From contig CAMLLD010000056.1 of the NCBI GenBank assembly GCA_946480785.1, positions 1-43,913 on the forward strand: a stretch of DNA of 43,913 nt. Reading direction: 5' to 3'. This DNA is from an uncultured Blastocatellia bacterium (GTDB taxonomy: Bacteria; Acidobacteriota; Blastocatellia; Pyrinomonadales; Pyrinomonadaceae). Positions 14,119 through 23,279 of this stretch are shown here, piece after piece. Position 1 is the stretch's first letter. Each line of letters begins with the position of its first letter. A model generated the notes under the pieces. That model searched no databases. It was not told where the DNA came from and saw only the letters and a list, made by a program, of their open reading frames with translations. The position numbers and the translations under genes are program-made.

Positions 14119-16937
14119 CCAGCTTACGCGCCTTCTTGTCGCGGCTGCGCGCACTCTTCCAGAAACGAAAACTCGAAGACGATCTCGCCGCTGAGATCCA
14201 GTCGCACCTCGAAATGCAGATCGAGGACCTCGTGCGCCAAGGAATGAGCCCGGAAGAAGCGCACTATCTGGCGTTGCGAAAGTTCGGCGGCGTCGAGCAA
14301 GTGAAGGAGACTTACCGCGAGCAAGGCAGCCTCCCGCAAGTGGAAACATTCTGGCGCGATGCGCGCTATGGGTTTCGTATGCTGCGGCGCAATCCGGGAA
14401 TCACCGCGGTAGCGATCATCTCGCTCGCGCTCGGCATCGGCGCGAACACCGCTTTGTTCAGCGCGGTGTATGCCGTTTTGATAAAGCCTCTGCCGGTCGA
14501 AAACCCGGAGCGGCTGGTGCTGTTTGAATGGCAGTCAGGACGCCCGTTCAGAGTGAGTGGTATGAGCGGCACTTCGAACGTTGAAGTCCCCGCGGGCAGA
14601 AGAGGTCTTTCACTGTTTCGTTACGACGTGTTCGAACAGATGCGCGAGACACAAACGGCCGCGACGCAAAGCCCGCTGAGTGATCTATTTGCCTTTGGTC
14701 CAATGCCTGAACTGACGGCGAAGGTAGGCGACGAGCCGGAGATCGTTAACGGGCAAGTCGTGACGGGCGACTACTACACGGGCTTGCGAGTGCAACCGAG
14801 TTTGGGCCGCGTCATCAATGCTGAAGACGATCATCCCGGCACGGCGCCGGTCGTTGTTCTTAGTCATCGCTTTTGGCAAAACCGTTTCGCAGCCAATCCC
14901 GGCGTCATCGGCCAACAACTAAAACTCAATCAGCAATCGTTTACCATCATCGGCGTCACGCCGCCTGACTTCAACGGCACGCTTCAGGTGGGCTACGAGC
15001 CCGCGGTCACGATCCCGCTCGCGTTTGAGCCGCTCGTGCAGGGTGAGCGAAGCAGACTCGGTACCGCGAGCGAACCCGGCGTGTGGTGGTTGAATGTAAT
15101 GGGCCGGCTCAATCCGGGCGCGACCCACGAACAAGCGCGCGAAAGTCTGAACGCTGCTTTTCAAACAGCCGCGCTCGCGGCTATGCCGCCGCCGTCGAAA
15201 AGCAACCAACCCGTACAACTCGAGCGGCGTGATTATCCGCAACTGATCACCGAGACGGGTAGCCGCGGAATGATGGACGTGCGCCGGAGTTACGCTTCAT
15301 CAATCTACGGACTCTTCATCGTCGTCGCGCTTGTATTGTTGATTGCGTGTACCAACCTCGCCAACTTACTGCTCGCACGCGCGGCGTCTCGTGCTCCGGA
15401 GATCCGCGTCCGGCTTGCGGTTGGCGCCGGACGCTGGCGTGTGTTGCGGCAACTCCTTACTGAGAGTTTGCTGCTCGCGATGCTCGGCGGACTGTTTGGA
15501 GTGCTCGTCGCTTTCTGGGGGCGAGGCGTGTTGAGCGCACTCGCCGACAAACAGAGCGGACTCATGCCTGGCGGCGTCGAGTTGCGTGTGAATTGGACCG
15601 TGCTCGCGTTTACGTTCGCGGTGTCATTACTGACGGGCGTGTTGTTTGGCTTGGCGCCGGCGTGGCGGGCGACGAGTCTGGATCTCGGCACGGCGCTCAA
15701 GCGCAGCAGTCGCACGACTGCCGGCGTATCGCGTTTGAGCAAAGCGCTGCTCGTGGCCCAAGTCGCAGTCTCAGCGTTGCTGCTGACCGGCGCGGGCTTG
15801 TTCATCCGCACGCTCTACAATCTCCAGCACGTCGAGCTCGGCTTCAATCCGGAGAACCTGTTGGTGTTCAAGCTGCAGCCCGAGCAAGCGGGCTACAAAG
15901 ACGAGCGTCTGTTGCGCCTTTACCAGCAACTATTCGAGCGGTTGGACCACCTGCCGGGTGTACGCGTGGCCACGTTCGCGCGCGTCGAACTCCTCGCGGA
16001 TGACAATTGGTTCAATGACTTTCTCCTTCCCGGCGAAACGGCCGCGACTGCGGCGGAACACGAGACGATGCGGCAGACGGTGCGTGAGAATTATTTCCGC
16101 ACGATGGAGATTCCGCTCGTGCAGGGACGCGAGTTCAACGCACAGGACGACAACCACGCTCCGGCCGTGGCCGTTATCAATCAAACCTTCATGCGCAAGT
16201 TCTTTCCGAACGGCGAAGGCCTCGGAAAGCGTGTCACACTCAATGAGCGTGAAGTCGAGATAGTCGGAGTAGTCGCCGATACGAAATACCGGAAGCAACG
16301 TGAAGATCTGCAACCGCTGCTCTACACGCCGTGGCAGCAGGAAGCAGCAGACCTCGGCGAGATGCACTTCGCGCTGCGTGCGGCCGGGGATCCAAACACT
16401 TTAGCCGCTCAGGTGCGTGAGGTGGTCCATGCTCTCGATAACAACTTGCCGGTCACTGAAATCGGCACGCAGTCAGCGCGGGCACAAACCACACTCGCAC
16501 AGGAACGACTTTATGCACGTCTGTTTGGCTTTTTCGGTTTGGTCGCACTTGCCCTCGCGGGCATTGGGCTCTTCGGCGTGCTGGCTTATTCAGTCAGTCA
16601 ACGGACGAAGGAGATCGGCGTGCGCATGGCTTTTGGCGCACGCGCCGCGAAGGTCGTCGTGATGGTAATTTGGCAGGGCATGAAGCTCGTCCTCGTGGGC
16701 CTGTCCGTTGGTTCGTTGATCGGCTTCACCTTCATGCGCCTGCTGAACAGTCAATATTTCGGACCTGACACATGGCAGCAGGAGATGAAACAACAACTCT
16801 ACGGCGTCACAGTCAGCGATCCTTTCACCCTCCTCGTTGTCGCCTCGCTTCTCACGGGCGTTGCGCTCATCGCGTGCTGGCTGCCTGCGCGTCGCGCCGC
16901 ACAGGTAGATCCGCTCGTCGCGTTGCGTCACGAATAA
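14115..16937 (+). CDS. ADOP-type permease with N-terminal prefix domain, PadR-coupled
   Basis: The 940-residue protein begins with a cytoplasmic prefix of about 85 residues (KLEDDLAAEIQSHLEMQ, MSPEEAHYLALRKFGG) characteristic of PadR-linked acidobacterial permeases. It then has the duplicated MacB/FtsX architecture: first helix near 100-122, MacB-type periplasmic domain, FtsX block with ACTNLANLLLARAASR near 415, a second helix with a periplasmic domain from about 550, and a C-terminal FtsX block ending VDPLVALRHE. No ATPase gene is nearby, so substrate and energy source are unknown. It overlaps the PadR gene by four bases and is presumably under its control. It differs from the permeases at 125 and 18171 by carrying the prefix domain. 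Confidence 0.94.
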   Translation: MTSLRAFLSRLRALFQKRKLEDDLAAEIQSHLEMQIEDLVRQGMSPEEAHYLALRKFGGVEQVKETYREQGSLPQVETFWRDARYGFRMLRRNPGITAVAIISLALGIGANTALFSAVYAVLIKPLPVENPERLVLFEWQSGRPFRVSGMSGTSNVEVPAGRRGLSLFRYDVFEQMRETQTAATQSPLSDLFAFGPMPELTAKVGDEPEIVNGQVVTGDYYTGLRVQPSLGRVINAEDDHPGTAPVVVLSHRFWQNRFAANPGVIGQQLKLNQQSFTIIGVTPPDFNGTLQVGYEPAVTIPLAFEPLVQGERSRLGTASEPGVWWLNVMGRLNPGATHEQARESLNAAFQTAALAAMPPPSKSNQPVQLERRDYPQLITETGSRGMMDVRRSYASSIYGLFIVVALVLLIACTNLANLLLARAASRAPEIRVRLAVGAGRWRVLRQLLTESLLLAMLGGLFGVLVAFWGRGVLSALADKQSGLMPGGVELRVNWTVLAFTFAVSLLTGVLFGLAPAWRATSLDLGTALKRSSRTTAGVSRLSKALLVAQVAVSALLLTGAGLFIRTLYNLQHVELGFNPENLLVFKLQPEQAGYKDERLLRLYQQLFERLDHLPGVRVATFARVELLADDNWFNDFLLPGETAATAAEHETMRQTVRENYFRTMEIPLVQGREFNAQDDNHAPAVAVINQTFMRKFFPNGEGLGKRVTLNEREVEIVGVVADTKYRKQREDLQPLLYTPWQQEAADLGEMHFALRAAGDPNTLAAQVREVVHALDNNLPVTEIGTQSARAQTTLAQERLYARLFGFFGLVALALAGIGLFGVLAYSVSQRTKEIGVRMAFGARAAKVVVMVIWQGMKLVLVGLSVGSLIGFTFMRLLNSQYFGPDTWQQEMKQQLYGVTVSDPFTLLVVASLLTGVALIACWLPARRAAQVDPLVALRHE

Positions 16938-16945
16938 CGTTTCGA

Positions 16946-16973
16946 TTGACAACGGAAACTAAACCCTTATACT
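16946..16973 (+). promoter_or_regulatory. Sigma-70-like promoter for the Crp/Fnr-type gene
   Basis: A perfect -35 hexamer TTGACA (16946-16951) is followed after 16 bases by TATACT (16968-16973), one mismatch from the -10 consensus. It lies nine bases after the permease stop and predicts a leader of roughly 70 bases before the regulator start at 17049. Confidence 0.6.
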
Positions 16974-17048
16974 GCCCGAACCTCCTACCTCGACGCGATC
17001 TGTTGTAAGCCCAGTACAAACTCCGGTTGTTTGCAGTCAGGAGGGAGT

Positions 17049-17780
17049 ATGCCCGCTGTTCAATGGCAAGTTGATGTTGGGAATAAGATTCTCGGGTCGT
17101 TGCCGCAGTCTGAGTTCCGGCGTCTGAGCGAACACCTGGAACGAGTGCATCTCGAAAAAGGCAACGTCGTTTACGTGACCGGCGATACGATTCGCCATAC
17201 CTACTTTCCAATTAATGGGTTGCTGTCGCTCGGTTTGACTACAGAGACCGGCGCCAGCATGGATCTCGCAATGATCGGCGACGAAGGCCTCGCCGGGCTT
17301 ACCGTGATCAATAAAACGGGAATCATTCCTTACGATGTAACTGTGGCGGTGGCCACCGAAGCATGGAAGATCAAGGCGCAGGCGCTCGAAGCAGAGTTCG
17401 ATCGCGGAGAAGCGTTGCACGATCTGGTGCTCGCGTATCTGAACATTCTGCTGGGCCAGATCTCGCAATCGTCCTTCTGCCACCGCTTTCATAAGTTGGA
17501 AGCAGCACTCAGCAGTTGGTTGTTAATTATTCAGGATCGACTGGGCTCCGATACTTTGAATGTCACGCAGGAGCTCATCGCCAACGCGCTCGGTGTGCCG
17601 CGTACGGGTGTCACTGCGGCGGCGGGTTCGCTACAGCGAGTGGGCCTTATTCGTTACAGTCGCGGACGGATCGTGATTCTCGACCGCGCCGGACTCGAGC
17701 TGCAGTCCTGCGAGTGTTATCGAATCATCCGCGACAAGCTAAAACAATTTCCGGGAGATTCGACTATGGGTCGAGTTTAG
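17049..17780 (+). CDS. Crp/Fnr family transcriptional regulator
   Basis: The 243-residue protein has an N-terminal cyclic-nucleotide-binding-type beta-roll (about 15-130, with LEKGNVVYVTGDTIRHTYFP and MDLAMIGDEGLAGL), a long dimerisation helix (about 130-160) and a C-terminal helix-turn-helix (about 175-225, LNVTQELIANALGVPRTGVT followed by SLQRVGLIRYSRGRIVI). The cAMP-binding RxS motif of Crp and the cysteine cluster of Fnr are absent, so the signal is unknown; this variant is common in soil bacteria. The ATG at 17049 is preferred over a TTG at 17031 because AGGAGG (17039-17044) lies four bases before it. It has its own promoter-like sequence and is not obviously in an operon. Confidence 0.88.
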   Translation: MPAVQWQVDVGNKILGSLPQSEFRRLSEHLERVHLEKGNVVYVTGDTIRHTYFPINGLLSLGLTTETGASMDLAMIGDEGLAGLTVINKTGIIPYDVTVAVATEAWKIKAQALEAEFDRGEALHDLVLAYLNILLGQISQSSFCHRFHKLEAALSSWLLIIQDRLGSDTLNVTQELIANALGVPRTGVTAAAGSLQRVGLIRYSRGRIVILDRAGLELQSCECYRIIRDKLKQFPGDSTMGRV

Positions 17781-18170
17781 ACAGACAGGGCCATCGCGTT
17801 TCCGGTAAAAGAGGCTTGCACCATTAGGTGGTTTTATATAGTCCCGGCTACTCACACCTCACCGACGTAGCAAACGGGTGGGACGAGGAGATCGTATCTC
17901 TCGCCCCCTCTAGTCTGCTGTTGCTCGGTACCTCCGTTTCAATTTTTTCGGTACTTTGCCCCAACCGGCGCAAAGAGCGGTAGCTCTGTCTAAACACTCA
18001 TTCTCAAGCTGCTGCGGCAATAATCCCCACATCGATCGAAGGTATTGAATGCGTTAGGAAGCAGGTATATGCTTACGCGCGATCCATTTGAAAAGAGAAG
18101 CCGGCACGCCTCATCTGAATTCGATCCGCTCGTGACTACTCGGTACGAGTGAAGCCAAAGGACCACACGT
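17781..18170. other. 390-base intergenic region with short repeats
   Basis: No convincing gene is present. A weak terminator-like hairpin (CACC-ATTA-GGTG, then GTTTT) lies at 17819-17835. The heptamer TCGGTAC occurs three times in direct orientation (17925, 17948, 18140). Short inverted repeats occur at 17888-17900 (GAGAT/ATCTC), 17974-17987 (AGAGC/GCTCT) and 18138-18150 (ACTCG-GTA-CGAGT), the last one 20 bases before the permease start. A TTGAAT/TATATG pair near 18045-18071 is a weak promoter candidate. Confidence 0.35.
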
Positions 18171-20594
18171 ATGGACTCTCTACTCAAAGACCTTCGCTTT
18201 GCGTTGCGGACGATGTGGAAGCATCGCGCTTTTTCGGCGGTCGCGATTCTCACGTTGGCGCTGGGTATTGGTGGCAGTACGTCGATCTTCACCGTTGTGA
18301 ACGCCGCGCTGTTGCGTGGTCTTCCTTACCAGGCGCCCGACCGGCTCTATCACCTTTGGGAGCAGACGCCGCGAGTGAACTTTCCCCGGCGCGAGTTTTC
18401 TTATCTCGATTATCAGGACTACCAGCAGAACAATGTGTTCGAAGGCATCGCCGCTTACGCCGGGGCCGGTGCGATCCTCAGTGGTTCCGGCGAACCGGAA
18501 AACATCGGCGCGCCGCGCGTGAGCGCAAACTTCTTTTCAGTTCTCGGCGTCAATCCGATCCTCGGCCGCACTTTCCAGGCTGGAGAAGACAAGCCGGGTG
18601 GTCCAAAAGTAACTGTGCTCGACTACGGATTCTGGCAGGGCAAATTCGGCGGCGATCAGGGAGTGATCGGACGTCAACTCACGATCGACGGCGAGAGTTA
18701 CACCGTCGTCGGAGTGTTGCCCGCGAGTTTTCAATTTGCCCTCCGGGACAACGATCTTTGGCTGCCTTACCAACCGACACAAGCCCAGGCGACTCGCCGC
18801 GGGCTGCACGGCACAAACCTTATCGCGCGGCTTAAACCGGGCGTGTCAGAGACGCAGGCGCAAGCGGAGTTGAGCACCATCGCCGCCCGCATCGCGCAGG
18901 AGAACAACCAGTCGCACGCGGGAACAAGCGCGCTGATGGTTCCGCTACAGGAACAGATCGTGGGCCAGCTAAGGCCGACGTTGCTCGTCCTATTGGCTGC
19001 GGTCGGCCTTGTACTGCTCATCGCGTGCGCGAACGTCGCCAGCTTGTTGTTGACGCGCGCACTGTCGCGACAAAAGGAAGTCGCGATTCGTTCGACACTC
19101 GGCGCCAGTCGGTGGCGCGTGATCCGGCAGCTACTCACTGAATCCATCGTCTTGTCCCTCATCGGTGGCGTAGCGGGTTTGGCAATTGCTTACTGGAGTG
19201 TGCCCGCGATTGTCGGAGCTTTGCCGCCGGCGCAACGACTCGCAATGCCTTTTCTCACTACGTTGCATTTCGATGCGAAGGTACTCGCGTTTTCTTTCGG
19301 TCTCTCGTTGCTTACCGGAGTGGTGTTTGGTCTCATCCCGGCCTTGCAGTCTTCACGTCTCGATCTCAGCGAAGTGTTGAAAGAAGGCGGACGCCGATCG
19401 GCCGGCAGTGTGGGCCATCGACTACGCAGCGCGATGGTCGTCACTGAGATTGCGCTCGCGGTCGTACTGCTCGTGGGCGCCGGACTGCTGATGAAGAGTG
19501 TCTTCCGGCTGCTGCAAAGCAACATCGGTTTCAAAACAGACAATCTGCTTACAGTCGAGTTTGTCTTGCCGCCGGTTAAATATGCGCAACCGGCCCAGAC
19601 GATCAATTTCAGCGACCAGGTCCAGGAACGCGTGCGCAATGTGCCCGGTGTCGTGAGCGCCGGAATAGTGGATCTGCTGCCGTTGAATGGCGGCAACACG
19701 ACGAGATTCAGTATCGACGGCGATCCCGTTCCACCGCCGGGCCAGGAGACTGAGGCCAATCTGCGCCGCGTTACTGATTCTTACTTTCAAACGCTAGGCG
19801 TGCCGTTGCTTGCGGGCCGCATGTTCGATCCACACGATACTCTCGACAGTCAGGGCGTCGTCATCATCTGCAAGTCGATGGCGGATCGAATGTTTGCCGG
19901 ACGCAATCCTGTCGGCATGCGCATCCGCTACACGTCCGCTCAGGTGCCGCCGGATCTGATCGTCGGTGTGGTCGGCGACATCAAGATCACGGGACTGGAT
20001 GAAGCGGTCAAACCGGTGCTTTATTACCCGTTCCGCCAGAATCCTTCGCCTGCTGCCAATCTTGTGGCGCGAACTAATGGCGATCCGGCGACGCTGGGAA
20101 CGGGACTGCGCAACGAGATCCGCAACGTCGAACCCGATACGGCGATTCTCAACGTACGCACGGTGGACGAGATGATCTCGCAAACACCGGCGTCGTTCAT
20201 GCGGAAGTTTCCGGCGTTGCTGATGAGCATCTTCGCGGGTGTCGCGCTCCTGCTGGCGTCGATCGGCATCTACGGCGTTATCTCTTATTCGGTCAGACAA
20301 CAGACTCACTACATCGGCGTGCGTATGGCGTTGGGCGCGAGTCCGGCAGACATTCTCAAGATGGTCCTGAAACAGGGAATGGTGCTGGCGTTGCTCGGTG
20401 TCGCCATCGGCGTAGTGGCAGCAATCGGTTTGATGAGGTTATTGCGCTCGCTGCTCTTCGAAGTGAGCACGACCGACGTCGCCACGTTTGCGCTCGTCAC
20501 TGGCGTGCTGTTCGTAGTCGCGTTGTTGGCGTGTTATCTGCCGGCACGTCGCGCAACGAAAGTCGATCCACTTATCGCGCTCAGGTACGAATAA
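18171..20594 (+). CDS. ADOP-type MacB/FtsX family permease (third copy)
   Basis: This 807-residue protein has the duplicated orphan-permease architecture: cytoplasmic start (MDSLLKDLRFALRTMWKHR), first helix about 20-42 with LALGIGGSTSIFTVVNAAL, periplasmic MacB-type domain, FtsX block with ACANVASLLLTRALSRQKE near 290, second helix near 425, second periplasmic domain, and a final FtsX block ending VDPLIALRYE. It lacks the N-terminal prefix found in the PadR-linked copy. AAAGGA eight bases before the ATG supports the start. It is the last gene before the biosynthetic cluster, in the same direction, separated from it by 240 bases. A link to product export is possible but has no direct support, and no ATPase is adjacent. 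Confidence 0.93.
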   Translation: MDSLLKDLRFALRTMWKHRAFSAVAILTLALGIGGSTSIFTVVNAALLRGLPYQAPDRLYHLWEQTPRVNFPRREFSYLDYQDYQQNNVFEGIAAYAGAGAILSGSGEPENIGAPRVSANFFSVLGVNPILGRTFQAGEDKPGGPKVTVLDYGFWQGKFGGDQGVIGRQLTIDGESYTVVGVLPASFQFALRDNDLWLPYQPTQAQATRRGLHGTNLIARLKPGVSETQAQAELSTIAARIAQENNQSHAGTSALMVPLQEQIVGQLRPTLLVLLAAVGLVLLIACANVASLLLTRALSRQKEVAIRSTLGASRWRVIRQLLTESIVLSLIGGVAGLAIAYWSVPAIVGALPPAQRLAMPFLTTLHFDAKVLAFSFGLSLLTGVVFGLIPALQSSRLDLSEVLKEGGRRSAGSVGHRLRSAMVVTEIALAVVLLVGAGLLMKSVFRLLQSNIGFKTDNLLTVEFVLPPVKYAQPAQTINFSDQVQERVRNVPGVVSAGIVDLLPLNGGNTTRFSIDGDPVPPPGQETEANLRRVTDSYFQTLGVPLLAGRMFDPHDTLDSQGVVIICKSMADRMFAGRNPVGMRIRYTSAQVPPDLIVGVVGDIKITGLDEAVKPVLYYPFRQNPSPAANLVARTNGDPATLGTGLRNEIRNVEPDTAILNVRTVDEMISQTPASFMRKFPALLMSIFAGVALLLASIGIYGVISYSVRQQTHYIGVRMALGASPADILKMVLKQGMVLALLGVAIGVVAAIGLMRLLRSLLFEVSTTDVATFALVTGVLFVVALLACYLPARRATKVDPLIALRYE

Positions 20595-20834
20595 GCAAAA
20601 GTTCAATCAGTAATTTTCTGACAGCCCACATCCTCGTTCGTTTAAGGCCTACGATAGTTAGTACCTTCGTCAGCTAACCACCTTCACGCTTTTCTCGAAA
20701 AGTCATCTGCCGTGAAAGATGGTGCTCTTGCCGAGCGCCTTCTCAGCCAAACCCGTACCTATCACTTTTCGGCAAAGCCTCTTTCAACATTCGCCACGTT
20801 GACAACTTTGTCAGCTCACATAGGAGTGAAAAAT
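20595..20834 (+). promoter_or_regulatory. Leader of the biosynthetic cluster with inverted repeats
   Basis: Two perfect 14-base inverted repeats lie here: CTTTTC-TC-GAAAAG (20689-20702) and TGACA-ACTT-TGTCA (20800-20813). A further TGACA half-site is at 20619-20623, and GTCAGCT occurs twice (20669, 20810). The second palindrome sits nine bases before the AGGAG ribosome-binding site (20822-20826) of the first cluster gene and overlaps a TTGACA hexamer, so it could be an operator. No convincing -10 box was found. Confidence 0.4.
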
Positions 20835-21887
20835 ATGATTCGGGTTGGAGAAGACACTGAAGTAAAGAACCTTCGCGAGATCGTAAAGGTAAACAGCGTC
20901 CACTTTCAGTGGAAATTGATGGTCTATATCCTCGTGACCGTCTCGCTCATCGGTCTAACTTTGTATCTGCCGTTGCCCTACTGGCTGCTACCCTCGCTGG
21001 CCCTCGGCCTGGCTTACGCCCATGCCGTCGAACTGCAGCACCAGTGCTTACACAACACCGCGTATCGCAGCAGATTTTGGGGACGCGTAGTCGGCGTTCT
21101 CCTCGGCTTACCCTCATTAGTTTCCTTCTCTGATTACCAGAACAGTCATCTCAAGCACCATCGACTGCTCGGTACACCCGAAGACAAAGAGTTCTTCAAC
21201 TACGCCTACCAGAAGCTGAACTCTTTGCCCGCGCTCGTCACACACTTGTGGATGGTGCGTCACTATCGCGACGTGATGGGCTACATCGTCAAGTCGTCGC
21301 TCGGCATACTCGTTCGCAAAAACGAAGCCACCGAGAAGATGGCGAAGAAGATTCGTTTCGAGTACCAACTGATGGCGATCTTCATTGCCGCCATGACGTT
21401 CGTCACGATCTACTTTCAGACGACGCTCTTTCTGAAGTTGTGGTTCATTCCATTGCTCGTTGCGGTGCCGACGCACGCACTCATCGAACTGCCCGAGCAC
21501 ATCGGCTGCAACACCACTCGGCCGGACGTGCTCGTCAACACGCGAACGATCAGGACCAACAAACTCCTCGTGTGGTTCGTCAACGGCAACAACTACCACG
21601 TCGAACATCATTGGCTGCCCGCGGTTCCAAACGACAAGTTTCCCGAATTGCATAACTACGTGGAGTCGAGAATCACGTATGCCGATTTAGGTTACCGGTC
21701 GTTCTACAGCCAGTTCCTCCGCAACCTGCGCAAGAACAATCTGCATCAGGCGTGGGAACCAGCAACACTACATTTCCGGCCGCGAATTGCTGCGGTTACC
21801 GCACCTGAACTGGCAGGCGAGCCCGCCGTGAGTTCGGCAGTGAGCGAGGTCGCGGAAGAAACCAGGTCGGCTAAGGCAGGCGCCTGA
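20835..21887 (+). CDS. Membrane fatty acid desaturase/hydroxylase family protein
   Basis: The 350-residue integral membrane protein carries the three histidine clusters that hold the di-iron centre of membrane desaturases: HQCLH (69-73), HLKHH (105-109) and HVEHH (255-259). Two hydrophobic hairpins are visible, about 29-60 (LMVYILVTVSLIGLTLYLPL onward) and about 180-215. Members insert double bonds or hydroxyls into acyl chains using oxygen and an electron donor. Here it probably modifies the fatty acyl starter taken up by the FAAL in NRPS 1, as free acid, lipid or carrier-bound thioester; this is inference. The start at 20835 is chosen over an in-frame ATG at 20712 because AGGAG lies eight bases before it and homology begins soon after. 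It opens the cluster and is 30 bases from the next gene. Confidence 0.88.
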   Translation: MIRVGEDTEVKNLREIVKVNSVHFQWKLMVYILVTVSLIGLTLYLPLPYWLLPSLALGLAYAHAVELQHQCLHNTAYRSRFWGRVVGVLLGLPSLVSFSDYQNSHLKHHRLLGTPEDKEFFNYAYQKLNSLPALVTHLWMVRHYRDVMGYIVKSSLGILVRKNEATEKMAKKIRFEYQLMAIFIAAMTFVTIYFQTTLFLKLWFIPLLVAVPTHALIELPEHIGCNTTRPDVLVNTRTIRTNKLLVWFVNGNNYHVEHHWLPAVPNDKFPELHNYVESRITYADLGYRSFYSQFLRNLRKNNLHQAWEPATLHFRPRIAAVTAPELAGEPAVSSAVSEVAEETRSAKAGA

Positions 21888-21917
21888 GCCATAAACCCGT
21901 TGCAAAGGATGAAAGAA

Positions 21918-23246
21918 ATGGAGACAGCAACTCAAAACACAATTCATGCGAACGGCAATCTTGAATCGCTTCGGTTTCTGACACCGGAGCAGGTGCGCAC
22001 AGTCAGGGAAAAATTCGGCACGCCGACTTTCGTTTACGACGAAGCTTCACTCGAGTGGCAAGCGAAAACGATGCTGAGTTTCCCGAACGCCTTCGGCCTT
22101 ACCGTTTACTACTCACTAAAAGGCGGCGCGAGCGGCGCGATCATCAGGCTCTTCGATCGACTCGGTTTGCACTTCGACGCGAGTTCGATCTGGGAAGCAA
22201 TGCGGGCGATCGCGGTCGGCGTCAAGCCGTCGAAAATCCTGCTGACGGCCCAGGAAATTCCGCCGGACTTCGGGACGTACGTCGAGCGCGGCATGCAGTT
22301 CAACGCCTGCTCGTTGCGACAACTCGAAATGTACGGCAAGCAGTTTCCCGGACGTGAAGTGTCGATCCGCGTCAACCCCGGACACGGCACGGGCTTTATC
22401 AACCGCCTCACCAGCGGTGGTCCAACGGCGAGTTTTGGCATCTGGTACGAGTATCTCGACGACGTTCGCGCCATGCTGAAAAAGTATCGCCTCAAGGTAA
22501 ACCGCATTCACCATCACATCGGCTCGGGTCACGATCCGGAGGCGTGGTTGCGCATCGCTGCGGACACGCTCAACCTCGCGAAGACCTTTGGTCCAGTCGC
22601 GATCATCAATCTCGGCGGCGGCTACAGAGTCAAAGCGTTGCAGTCGGAACCGGAGATTGACTATCACGACATCGGCGAACGTCTGCGCCGTTTGTTTGGA
22701 AACTACGCCACTGAAACCGGAATCAAACCGCGTCTCGAGATCGAGCCGGGCACGTTTCTCGTCGCGAACTGCGGTTCGCTCGTCACGAGCGTGGTCGACG
22801 TGATCTCGACCGGTGAGAAGGGATTCAACTTCATCAAGCTCGATGCTGGTTTGACCGAAGTCATTCGTCCGGGCTTCTACGGTTCGCTGCATCCGTTGGT
22901 CGGCATTCCGGCGGAGGGAGATCTGCGGACGACAGCGAAGGAATACCTGGTGACGGGGCATACGTGTATTGCCGGCGATACGTTGACGGTAGCGATGCGC
23001 GACCCGGAGACGTTCGTCCCGCAGTTGATTAGCCTGACTGAGCCGGGAGATCTGCTCGTGGTCGAGCGTGCGGGTGGCTACTGCTCGAGCATGAACATGA
23101 AAAACTTCAACTCGTTTCCGGAAGCACCCGAAGTTCTGCGGCGCAAAGACGGACGTTTTGACGTCATTCGCGAAAGACAAACTCTCGAGCAGATGACGCA
23201 AAACGAAGTGCTGCCGAACGACCTGATGGTCGCCGCTTCCGCCTGA
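21918..23246 (+). CDS. Fold-type III PLP-dependent decarboxylase (diaminopimelate/ornithine decarboxylase superfamily)
   Basis: The 442-residue enzyme has the alanine-racemase-like barrel with the PLP lysine at Lys68 in VYYSLKGG (YAxKAN in relatives), HHIGSGHDP, the phosphate-binding loop GGGYRV, EPGTFLVANCG, and a C-terminal catalytic segment TCIAGD with Cys350. In diaminopimelate decarboxylase this last motif is CESGD; here Glu is replaced by Ile, arguing against diaminopimelate as substrate. IRPGFYGS and the final GGYCSSMNMKNFNS also match the family. It should remove CO2 from an amino acid, free or carrier-bound (BtrK of the butirosin pathway acts on a carrier-bound glutamyl group). The substrate is unknown. 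Of several nearby starts, the ATG at 21918 has AAAGGA eight bases upstream. It is 33 bases before NRPS 1 and clearly part of the cluster. Confidence 0.87.
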   Translation: METATQNTIHANGNLESLRFLTPEQVRTVREKFGTPTFVYDEASLEWQAKTMLSFPNAFGLTVYYSLKGGASGAIIRLFDRLGLHFDASSIWEAMRAIAVGVKPSKILLTAQEIPPDFGTYVERGMQFNACSLRQLEMYGKQFPGREVSIRVNPGHGTGFINRLTSGGPTASFGIWYEYLDDVRAMLKKYRLKVNRIHHHIGSGHDPEAWLRIAADTLNLAKTFGPVAIINLGGGYRVKALQSEPEIDYHDIGERLRRLFGNYATETGIKPRLEIEPGTFLVANCGSLVTSVVDVISTGEKGFNFIKLDAGLTEVIRPGFYGSLHPLVGIPAEGDLRTTAKEYLVTGHTCIAGDTLTVAMRDPETFVPQLISLTEPGDLLVVERAGGYCSSMNMKNFNSFPEAPEVLRRKDGRFDVIRERQTLEQMTQNEVLPNDLMVAASA

Positions 23247-23279
23247 ACACCTTCCCAAGTTTCCCAGGCTACAAGAAAC

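Noticed and set aside
20712..20834. Earlier in-frame start for the desaturase
   Set aside because: The extra 41 residues look non-coding, and the ATG at 20835 has a good AGGAG at eight bases.
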